Below, piece after piece: positions 1 through 4,812 of a DNA stretch of 5,588 bases. Below the pieces are notes generated by a model. It was not told where the DNA came from. It saw nothing but the letters and a program-made list of their open reading frames with translations, and made no database searches. The stretch spans positions 1 to 5,588 of the forward strand of contig CAMZFJ010000156.1 in NCBI GenBank assembly GCA_947306025.1. The letters run 5' to 3'. Numbering within the stretch: the stretch's first letter is position 1; every line of letters starts with the position of its first letter. A program made the position numbers and the translations under genes. Origin of the DNA: an uncultured Fibrobacter sp. (GTDB lineage Bacteria > Fibrobacterota > Fibrobacteria > Fibrobacterales > Fibrobacteraceae).

Positions 1-985
1 CGTTTTCAGGGCTGGAACCGTTGCTCATAGCGAGGTTAAAGTCCCACGGAGGGCCAAGTGTAACTTTGCCTTCCTTGAGTTCCTTGCCATTCTTGCCGCC
101 TTTATCTTTGGGCTTGTGCAAGAAGAAGCTGCACCAATAGGAGTCAGCGTTGTTGGTGACTTCCTGATGCAAGACGTAGTCTACGGCAGAGCCCACATCG
201 ACATACTTGTCGTAGCCCTTTCCGCTACCACCATTCTTGAACAAACCTTCAAGATCGTTCAAGTACTTTTTCAGGTATTCTTCTTGCTGCTTTTGGATGT
301 TTTCTTTTTTGGGGTAATGCAAAATGACGTTCAAGCCGTCAGAAGTGCTAAATCCTTCCTTTTCAATCGGGCCGCTGCCGGCGCCACCGGTGTTGGTTCC
401 GGTCTTGTCGAATGCCCAAATGTAACCGCCAGTAAGACTGTCGCCTGCAACGTCGGTTTCTTTAAGCTTGCTGACGTCAACGCGGTACTTGCCACGTTTG
501 ATTTTTTCAATGAGCACGTACACGCCGCGATAAACGCCGTTGATGTACAAGTCAAAATGCTTGGTACGCGGGCTGTAACGGCCTGCCTGCCTAAAAAGCC
601 AATGGGCAAGAGCATTTCGGAGCATGCTCTTGTCAACATAAGGACCGTGGAAAACCCAGTCGTCTGCAGGCGGAAGGTTGAACAAACTTACGTCCATGCC
701 TTCACCCGTTGAATCGCGGACTTCAACGCCGTAACCCGGTTTGGGGAACATGGCGGAGGACTGGCCTCTGACCTTGATTCCAATGTTGTAGAACGTGCCT
801 TTAGCACTATCTGCCACATTGTTCGTCTTCCCGTCCAGTACTCGCATGGTTGCTGGAATTTTTTCGTTAACCTTGTTATCGAGGCATTTGCCCTTGGTGT
901 CAACGAAGACTATGGGCAAATCGTAAGTTTGTGCTAGGGACATTCCTGCCACAAAGCAACAGGGTAATATGATTTTTTTTAACAT
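1..985 (-). CDS. Secreted CotH-kinase family protein, N-terminal part (C-terminus beyond left edge)
   Basis: Seen: an open frame of 328 codons from the ATG at 985 to the window edge with no stop, so the 3' end is missing. Residues 1-18 look like a Sec signal peptide (MLKK, hydrophobic core, then SLA before Gln19). The mature part has the pattern of CotH kinase domains: RGQSS near 73-77, FPKPGYGVEVRD at 80-91, a DDWVFHGPYVDKSMLRNAL block at 108-126, YINGVYRGVYVLIEKIKRGKYRVD at 147-170, NNADSYW at 278-284 and GPPWDFN at 311-317. Known: CotH-fold proteins are atypical protein kinases first described in spore coats, and exported homologues occur in fibre-degrading bacteria. Inference: an extracytoplasmic protein, perhaps acting on secreted or cell-surface proteins. 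The motif usually written WDFD reads WDFN here, with Asp315 kept. The cysteines at 9-10 lie too early in the hydrophobic stretch for a convincing lipobox. Substrate is unknown. Confidence 0.88.
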   Translation of the reverse strand, partial: MLKKIILPCCFVAGMSLAQTYDLPIVFVDTKGKCLDNKVNEKIPATMRVLDGKTNNVADSAKGTFYNIGIKVRGQSSAMFPKPGYGVEVRDSTGEGMDVSLFNLPPADDWVFHGPYVDKSMLRNALAHWLFRQAGRYSPRTKHFDLYINGVYRGVYVLIEKIKRGKYRVDVSKLKETDVAGDSLTGGYIWAFDKTGTNTGGAGSGPIEKEGFSTSDGLNVILHYPKKENIQKQQEEYLKKYLNDLEGLFKNGGSGKGYDKYVDVGSAVDYVLHQEVTNNADSYWCSFFLHKPKDKGGKNGKELKEGKVTLGPPWDFNLAMSNGSSPEN

Positions 986-998
986 AAAGTTATCCACA

Positions 999-1004
999 CT
1001 CCTT
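999..1004 (-). promoter_or_regulatory. Ribosome binding site of the CotH-family gene
   Basis: On the minus strand AAGGAG lies 13 nt upstream of the ATG at 985. The spacing is longer than usual, but no better purine-rich motif or alternative start is near. The 13-nt spacer contains TGTGGATAA, the complement of a consensus DnaA box at 990-998. No convincing promoter was identified. Because a terminator lies just upstream at 1020-1056, this gene probably has its own promoter or relies on read-through. Confidence 0.5.
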
Positions 1005-1019
1005 ATCCATCTCATGTAA

Positions 1020-1056
1020 AAATAAATGCACCCCTGTAAAAGAGGTGCGTTTATTT
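1020..1056 (-). terminator. Intrinsic terminator of the RlmB-like gene
   Basis: Read on the minus strand, GCACCTC pairs with GGGGTGC (7 bp, one G-U pair) around a 7-nt loop, and the 3' arm runs into ATTTATTTTT. Outer A/T pairs extend the stem, with one C-A mismatch in this orientation. On the plus strand that mismatch becomes a G-U pair, so the hairpin could work both ways, but only the minus-strand gene ending at 1120 leads into it. It lies about 64 bp past that stop codon. Confidence 0.75.
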
Positions 1057-1119
1057 CTGTTTACACGTTGTTTGTGTTTACAATCTTACAACGGCGATTT
1101 TGTCTCAAAAAAAGGACTT

Positions 1120-2292
1120 TTATGCCTTTATGCGCAAGCGGGCGTATTCGTAAAGGCCAAGGGATAGTGCTACGGAAGCATTGTAGGAATGAGCTTCGGG
1201 TTTCATCGGGATGCGGAGTACGGCATCGCACTGCTTTTTGATGAACGGGGGGAGGCCTACATCTTCACCGCCGACTGCAAGAACAACGTGGTCGGCAAAG
1301 TCAAAACCGGCGAGGTTTGTCTCTGTGTCTGCATCGAGTCCGAGAATCTGGTAACCGGCCATCTTGAGTTCGCCAATGGCGCCTTCGAGATTGTCCGGGC
1401 GGCAGATGCGGAGCTTTTCGAGAGCGCCTGCCGAGGTGCGGGCCACGCTCGGCGTAATGCCGCACATTCCCTTCGCGGGGAGGAGCAAAATGTCAACGCC
1501 CAAGGCAAGCGAACTACGGATGCAAGCGCCGAGGTTACGCGGGTCTTCGATGTTGGTTGCTACGGCGATGAGTTTCTTTTCGCCGGTGTCGCGGGCCTTG
1601 AAAAATTCTTCGCGCACATCCATCCAGTTGAGCAGTTCCTTCTCGTTCATGAGGGCTACAACGCCATGGTTCGGGCGGGCATAGCTATCGAGAATCTTGG
1701 AATCGACTTGCTGAACGTGCACATGGGCGCGCTTGGCGAGTTTCTGGAGTTCGTAGAGCTTCGGGTTGCCGGACTTGTGCATGAAGAGCACGCGGTGGAC
1801 CTGCAACGGGTTCTTGTTCAGGAGTTCTTCAACTTCCTTGATGCCACCGACGGCGACTTGCGGTGCGGCATCGGCATCGCCGACTGCGGGGACAACGCCA
1901 TCTGGTGTTGTCCGGTTTTCGTTAAAGCTGCGGCGCTCGCTGTTGAAATCGCGACGGTCGTCAAATGTAGGGCGGTCGCTTAAGCTATGGTGTTCTGCGC
2001 GTTCTTCGAAACGGCTTGGGCGGCTGGCGAAATTCTCGCGGTCGCGACGGAGATGAGCCTGGCTTCCGATGCCACCACGGCGTTCCGGAGCGCGTTCAAA
2101 ACTGCGGCGGTCTGCGCGTTCGCCAAAACTGCGATTTACGCGATCGTTGCGTTCTGAGCGGTTAGCCGGTTCGTCGTCCGGGTGTTCGCGGTTGAACCTG
2201 TTTTCGTCAAAATTCGGGCGCGGGGAGCGGCCAAAATTGCGCTTGCGATCGTTGCCAAAACCGCGACGGCTGTCGTCATTGTTGAAACTCAT
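1120..2292 (-). CDS. rlmB: SpoU/TrmH-family 23S rRNA (guanosine-2'-O)-methyltransferase, RlmB-like, with long disordered N-terminus
   Basis: Known: this family transfers a methyl group from S-adenosylmethionine to a ribose 2'-OH in rRNA or tRNA, using a trefoil-knot fold as a dimer. Seen: 390 residues. Residues 149-223 match the SpoU substrate-binding domain. Residues 240-388 carry the three SpoU motifs: NIEDPRNLGACIRSS at 247-261 (Asn247, Arg259), AVGGEDVGLP at 339-348 (Glu343), and IPMKPEAHSYNASVA at 361-375 (Asn371). The last motif reads SYNAS instead of the commoner SLNVS. Residues 1-145 are low-complexity, rich in Arg, Asp, Glu, Asn, Ser and Phe, and absent from typical RlmB of about 245 residues. 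The start is supported by GGAG ten nt upstream of the ATG at 2292. Family assignment is firm. The exact target, Gm2251 as in RlmB, is an inference, since TrmH-like tRNA enzymes share the motifs. It ends at a terminator 64 bp downstream and is separated from the upstream cyclo-ligase gene by a repeat tract, so it is probably transcribed on its own. Confidence 0.9.
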   Translation of the reverse strand: MSFNNDDSRRGFGNDRKRNFGRSPRPNFDENRFNREHPDDEPANRSERNDRVNRSFGERADRRSFERAPERRGGIGSQAHLRRDRENFASRPSRFEERAEHHSLSDRPTFDDRRDFNSERRSFNENRTTPDGVVPAVGDADAAPQVAVGGIKEVEELLNKNPLQVHRVLFMHKSGNPKLYELQKLAKRAHVHVQQVDSKILDSYARPNHGVVALMNEKELLNWMDVREEFFKARDTGEKKLIAVATNIEDPRNLGACIRSSLALGVDILLLPAKGMCGITPSVARTSAGALEKLRICRPDNLEGAIGELKMAGYQILGLDADTETNLAGFDFADHVVLAVGGEDVGLPPFIKKQCDAVLRIPMKPEAHSYNASVALSLGLYEYARLRIKA

Positions 2293-2319
2293 TTTCCGGA
2301 TTCTCCATGTTTCTTTTTG

Positions 2320-2417
2320 TTACTAGTTAATAGTTACTTCGCCCTTCGGGCTAGTTATTAGAATTTAGTTACTAGTTAATGGTTAGAAGTTACTAGAACT
2401 TAGTTACTAGTTACTAG
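2320..2417. repeat. Heptanucleotide tandem array, block 1 (14 units in phase)
   Basis: The 98 bp divide exactly into fourteen 7-bp units. TTACTAG occurs at 2320, 2369, 2390, 2404 and 2411. Variants are TTAATAG (2327), TTATTAG (2355), AATTTAG (2362), TTAATGG (2376), TTAGAAG (2383) and AACTTAG (2397). Units 3 to 5 (2334-2354) are replaced by a 21-bp segment containing the GC-rich palindrome GCCCTTCGGGC at 2341-2351, which keeps the 7-bp phase. Joined units create TAACTAGTTA-type palindromes. The array ends 28 bp from the rlmB start. It has no coding potential, and its function is unknown. Confidence 0.85.
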
Positions 2418-2441
2418 AAGAATCTAAAAGAAAAATCTAGT

Positions 2442-2513
2442 AACTTGAAACTTAGAACTCAGAACTGCGCCGAAGTCGCCTCCGTAACTAATAACTCGGA
2501 ACTATTAACTCAT
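2442..2513. repeat. Heptanucleotide repeats, blocks 2 and 3 (AACTNNN units)
   Basis: Two further runs of four 7-bp units follow the first array but are out of phase with it. Block 2 at 2442-2469 reads AACTTGA, AACTTAG, AACTCAG, AACTGCG. Block 3 at 2486-2513 reads AACTAAT, AACTCGG, AACTATT, AACTCAT. They are separated by a short GC-rich stretch at 2470-2485. A complementary CTAGTAA at 2437-2443 could pair with the TTACTAG units of block 1. The blocks lie just downstream of the cyclo-ligase stop codon, so they may form its 3' untranslated region. No clear intrinsic terminator for that operon was found here. Confidence 0.75.
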
Positions 2514-2535
2514 CATGCAAATTTAAAAATCTACA

Positions 2536-3120
2536 CTAGTATTTCTCTCGGCAGGCAATCACCGTGTGCATCTTCACGTCGGTTTCTTTTTGCTCAAGCG
2601 GTTCTTTGGAAAGCTGCGCCGGAGTCATGATGCCTGCCTTGAACGAATTCGGGTACTTGGCGAGGAACCTGTCGTAGTAGCCCTTGCCATGCCCTTGTCT
2701 GCTCCCGTCCCAGTTGAACTTGACGCCGGGAACTAGGAATACAGGAATGTCGCCTTCGAACTTCTCGATTCCTTCGCGGGGCTCCATGATCCCATAGTGC
2801 CCCTTGACCAAGTCCTTCTTGAGATTGCTTATTTTGTAAAAATTCATGATGCCGTCGCCCTCGCATTTGGGGAGCAACAGGCGACCCTCGATCGCTAGTT
2901 CTTCGAGGATCGGCATGATGTTCGGCTCGCCCTTGAGCGGGTAGAACGCGGCAATGTTCCTGGCGTCGTGGTAGCCCGGGATGTCGTGGATTTCTTGCCA
3001 CGGTTCTTTGATAATGTCGTCGCCCTTTTTCATGCGGCGCATTTTCAAAATCATCTCGACAATAGGACTGCTGCCAAAAATCAGCAACACAAGAATTACG
3101 ATTACTATGGACGCTGCCAT
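2536..3120 (-). CDS. 5-formyltetrahydrofolate cyclo-ligase-like protein with N-terminal membrane segment
   Basis: Known: 5-formyl-THF cyclo-ligase (MTHFS/YgfA) converts 5-formyl-THF to 5,10-methenyl-THF with ATP and returns a storage folate to one-carbon metabolism. Seen: 194 residues. Residues 54-190 match the family: NIAAFYPLKGEPNIMPIL at 55-72, GRLLLPK at 79-85, GHYGIMEP at 107-114, DIPVFLVPGVKFNWDGSR at 124-141, the signature QGHGKGYYDRFL at 142-153, and DVKMHTVI at 181-188. Odd: residues 1-20 are a strongly hydrophobic stretch (IVIVILVLLIF) followed by a basic KMRRMKK turn, as in a single-pass N-terminal anchor with the enzyme facing the cytoplasm. The usual N-terminal amphipathic helix with ATP-contacting Lys/Arg is not recognisable. 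The ATG at 3120 lies 12 bp after the RNase D stop and has only a weak ribosome binding site, so translational coupling is likely. Internal starts at Met23, Met27 or Met30 would remove the anchor but have no better ribosome binding site. Confidence 0.82.
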   Translation of the reverse strand: MAASIVIVILVLLIFGSSPIVEMILKMRRMKKGDDIIKEPWQEIHDIPGYHDARNIAAFYPLKGEPNIMPILEELAIEGRLLLPKCEGDGIMNFYKISNLKKDLVKGHYGIMEPREGIEKFEGDIPVFLVPGVKFNWDGSRQGHGKGYYDRFLAKYPNSFKAGIMTPAQLSKEPLEQKETDVKMHTVIACREKY

Positions 3121-3132
3121 TTAAAACCATTA

Positions 3133-4290
3133 TTATTCTTCGCCAATGCGCTTTGCCGTGGGCAATTTGTCACGCAGAATTTCGTTCCAAATATTTTGTT
3201 GCCAATGCATCAGGTGCGCATCTTCGTAGCGGGTCTGCCAAGGAATGTTGCCCGGAGCTGCAAGCCAAATTAATTGCGATTTGTTCGCAAGGAGCGCTGC
3301 ATCGATTTTCAGCTCCTCGGCTTTTTCATCACGCCAGACTTTAAGCGCACTGAGCAAATCCGAGTGCGGAATGACCGGCGGTGGTGGAGCCTTGGGGAGT
3401 CGCATGGGCCAATCGCTTTCCGGGACGGCAATCGCTTCGCGGAGCATGTTGAGGAACGATTCCAAGCGGTCCCCCTTAAAGTTGCGGGGGAGCTTTGGCA
3501 AGAATTTTTCGTCAACTTCCGGGAAATGCGAATTTTGGGCGTTGACAATTGCGAGCATCAGTTCCGCTTGCATTACCTTGTAAGGCGGGCGGTCCAACTC
3601 TTCGGCCTGCTTTTCGCGCCATTCCCACAAGTGCTTGAGAATGTTCAATGCACACGGCCCGTAAATACTGGAGCCGGTGATGCGCCACGGATCTTTTTTG
3701 GGAACATTCGGTGCTTTCGCATGTTCAATGAGCGCGTTGCACTGTTCCGTAAGCCAGCACATGCGTCCGGCTTGTTGCAATTTTTCTGCTAATATCGCAC
3801 AAAGTTCGTGTAGATAAAATGTATCGTGGATGGCGTATTCGCACATGTCCAGCGAAAGTGGTCGAATCGTCCAGTCGGCTCTCTGGTTTTCCTTTTTGAG
3901 TTCGTCTCCAAAATATTCCTTGACCAAATCGGCAAGCCCGAGGTGCTGTTCCCCCAAAATCTTTGCGGCAAGCATCGTGTCGAAAATGCTCTTTGGCGAA
4001 AAACCGTAAGTCTGCCACAAAAGTCTGAGGTCGTAATCTGCACCATGGAAAATCAGCGTCTGCATTGCACGTGCCTTGAACAGCGGTGCAAGGTCCAGCC
4101 CACAAAGCGGGTCCACAATATAATGGTGTTCGCCAATGGTAATCTGGATGAGGCAGAGACGAGCCGTGTAATGGTACATGGAATCCGCTTCGGTGTCGAC
4201 TGCGGCCATGTCGTATTGCTCCAAATCTGCAAGCAAATTTGCCAGCGATTCTTCGCTATCTACCAATATGTATTTCTCGTCTTTCATCAT
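3133..4290 (-). CDS. rnd: Ribonuclease D (DEDDy 3'-5' exoribonuclease with HRDC domains)
   Basis: Known: RNase D trims the 3' ends of tRNA precursors and other small RNAs in the cytoplasm. Seen, numbered from the ATG at 4290 (385 residues; E. coli RNase D has about 375): Exo I at VDTEADS (Asp32, Glu34), Exo II at FHGADYDL (Asp87), and Exo III at QRADWTIRPL followed by YAIHD (Tyr152, Asp156). The full DEDDy set is therefore present. A first HRDC domain spans about 215-290, including DRPPYKVMQAELMLAI. A second HRDC-like segment lies at about 312-345 after a proline-rich linker. The frame stays open upstream to an ATG at 4464, but those 58 extra residues have no family similarity, are rich in Lys, Phe and Asn, and overlap an inverted repeat. 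The start at 4290 (or the adjacent ATG at 4287) aligns with the family. No clear Shine-Dalgarno precedes it. It is the first gene of a two-gene unit with the cyclo-ligase. Confidence 0.92.
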   Translation of the reverse strand: MMKDEKYILVDSEESLANLLADLEQYDMAAVDTEADSMYHYTARLCLIQITIGEHHYIVDPLCGLDLAPLFKARAMQTLIFHGADYDLRLLWQTYGFSPKSIFDTMLAAKILGEQHLGLADLVKEYFGDELKKENQRADWTIRPLSLDMCEYAIHDTFYLHELCAILAEKLQQAGRMCWLTEQCNALIEHAKAPNVPKKDPWRITGSSIYGPCALNILKHLWEWREKQAEELDRPPYKVMQAELMLAIVNAQNSHFPEVDEKFLPKLPRNFKGDRLESFLNMLREAIAVPESDWPMRLPKAPPPPVIPHSDLLSALKVWRDEKAEELKIDAALLANKSQLIWLAAPGNIPWQTRYEDAHLMHWQQNIWNEILRDKLPTAKRIGEE

Positions 4291-4327
4291 TTGGAAAAGA
4301 AATGTAATTAAAAGAAACGAAAAGTGT

Positions 4328-4356
4328 ATCATACCGTTGCTGAATTGCCTAAAACA
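4328..4356 (-). promoter_or_regulatory. Possible promoter of the rnd operon
   Basis: On the minus strand TATGAT (4333-4328) is a good -10-like hexamer. A poor -35 match, TGTTTT (4356-4351), sits 17 bp upstream. Transcription would begin near 4321 and give a leader of about 30 nt before the ATG at 4290, which agrees with the short RNase D start. The -35 is weak and the region is AT-rich, so a chance match is quite possible. Confidence 0.3.
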
Positions 4357-4433
4357 TGACATATTTCGGCGATGAATGAAAATTTTCGCTAAAAATTTTG
4401 TGCATTGAAAATTTTTTTGCTGAATTTGGTCTT

Positions 4434-4477
4434 TTTTACGTAAGAAGTGAGCGTTTTGGTTCATTTCTTACGTAAAA
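4434..4477 (-). repeat. Inverted-repeat element A with two TTACGTAA palindromes
   Basis: Perfect 13-bp arms, TTTTACGTAAGAA at 4434-4446 and its complement at 4465-4477, are separated by 18 bp. Each arm contains the 8-bp palindrome TTACGTAA (4436-4443 and 4468-4475), with centres 32 bp apart. Read on the minus strand, the inner segment contains TGAAC, six bases, then GCTC, which it shares with element B read on the plus strand. A therefore faces rnd, with its near palindrome about 145 bp from the ATG at 4290. No T-run follows in terminator fashion. Confidence 0.8.
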
Positions 4478-4630
4478 TTTGTGATAAATTAAGTGTTTAG
4501 AGCGAGAAAACGGGTGCGAACGAGCTTTGTGTGGACAAAATCAGCCCGAATCAGCTTCGAAAATCTTTTTTGACACTCGAAAAAAGAAATTTTTTGCATG
4601 GAATTTGAATTTTATTACTGATAAACTAAA

Positions 4631-4678
4631 ATTTTTACGTAAGATTTTGAACTTTGGGGCTCTTTTTTACGTAAAAAT
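4631..4678 (+). repeat. Inverted-repeat element B with two TTACGTAA palindromes
   Basis: Perfect 12-bp arms, ATTTTTACGTAA at 4631-4642 and its complement at 4667-4678, are separated by 24 bp. The palindromes at 4635-4642 and 4667-4674 have centres 32 bp apart, exactly as in element A. TGAAC, six bases, GCTC lies between them in plus orientation, so B is a diverged, inverted copy of A. It faces the nuclease gene, with its near palindrome about 138 bp from that start. Candidate roles are a double operator for a dimeric regulator, a modification site, or a small non-autonomous repeat. Confidence 0.8.
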
Positions 4679-4785
4679 CGGCGTTTTTTCAAAATCAGCT
4701 TTTTTGTGTGCTATTAATTTGTATATTAAGGGCGTTGCTTTATCAGTTCTTATATCCTTTTTTAGATTGTTACTTTTATGATATA

Positions 4786-4804
4786 GCCATGAGGTATGGC
4801 GAGG
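4786..4804 (+). promoter_or_regulatory. Ribosome binding site of the nuclease gene, with small upstream hairpin
   Basis: GAGG at 4801-4804 lies 8 nt before the ATG at 4813, an optimal spacing that fixes the start. A TAA at 4810-4812 in the same frame excludes any upstream extension. Immediately before it, GCCAT (4786-4790) and ATGGC (4796-4800) can form a 5-bp hairpin whose loop, GAGGT, carries a second GAGG. The loop copy could act as a decoy or standby site, but the hairpin is short and may be chance. Confidence 0.6.
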
Positions 4805-4812
4805 ATATTTAA

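Larger units (their letters stand above)
4291..4812. other. 522-bp AT-rich divergent intergenic region
   Basis: This region separates the minus-strand rnd operon from the plus-strand nuclease gene and holds no credible gene. It is full of A and T tracts such as AAAATTTTTTTG and the palindrome GAAAATTTTC near 4379, suggesting curved or easily melted DNA. It contains two inverted-repeat elements (4434-4477 and 4631-4678). The 10-mer CAAAATCAGC occurs at 4536 and 4690. A -10-like TATATT at 4722-4727 has no good -35 partner. The middle part, 4480-4620, shows no gene or RNA that I recognise. Confidence 0.7.

Noticed and set aside
116..712. 198-codon plus-strand open frame
   Set aside because: It is antisense to the CotH-family coding sequence, which has clear domain motifs and a signal peptide.
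1058..1082. Direct repeat TGTTTACA at 1058 and 1075 as an operator
   Set aside because: Only two 8-bp copies exist, both upstream of a terminator rather than next to a promoter I can support. This is within chance for AT-rich sequence.
1189..1983. 264-codon plus-strand open frame
   Set aside because: It lies wholly opposite the RlmB-like gene, whose SpoU motifs show the minus strand is coding. Long antisense frames are expected from its codon bias.
2320..2513. CRISPR array
   Set aside because: Repeats are 7 bp, contiguous and degenerate, with no spacers of uniform length and no cas genes nearby.
2594..3130. 178-codon minus-strand frame beginning 10 bp before the cyclo-ligase
   Set aside because: It is a different reading frame of the cyclo-ligase gene, and its Arg/His-rich product has no family features.
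4291..4464. N-terminal extension of RNase D from an upstream ATG at 4464
   Set aside because: The extra 58 residues are Lys/Phe/Asn-rich translation of AT-rich intergenic DNA, overlap inverted-repeat element A, and precede the point where RNase D homology normally begins.
4527..4781. 84-codon plus-strand open frame in the divergent intergenic region
   Set aside because: It spans element B and poly-A/T tracts, has no ribosome binding site or recognisable family, and its Phe/Lys/Leu-rich composition is that expected from AT-rich non-coding DNA.
4291..4812. Chromosomal replication origin
   Set aside because: The region is AT-rich and repeat-bearing, but I found no cluster of DnaA boxes in it, and dnaA, dnaN or gidA are not adjacent.
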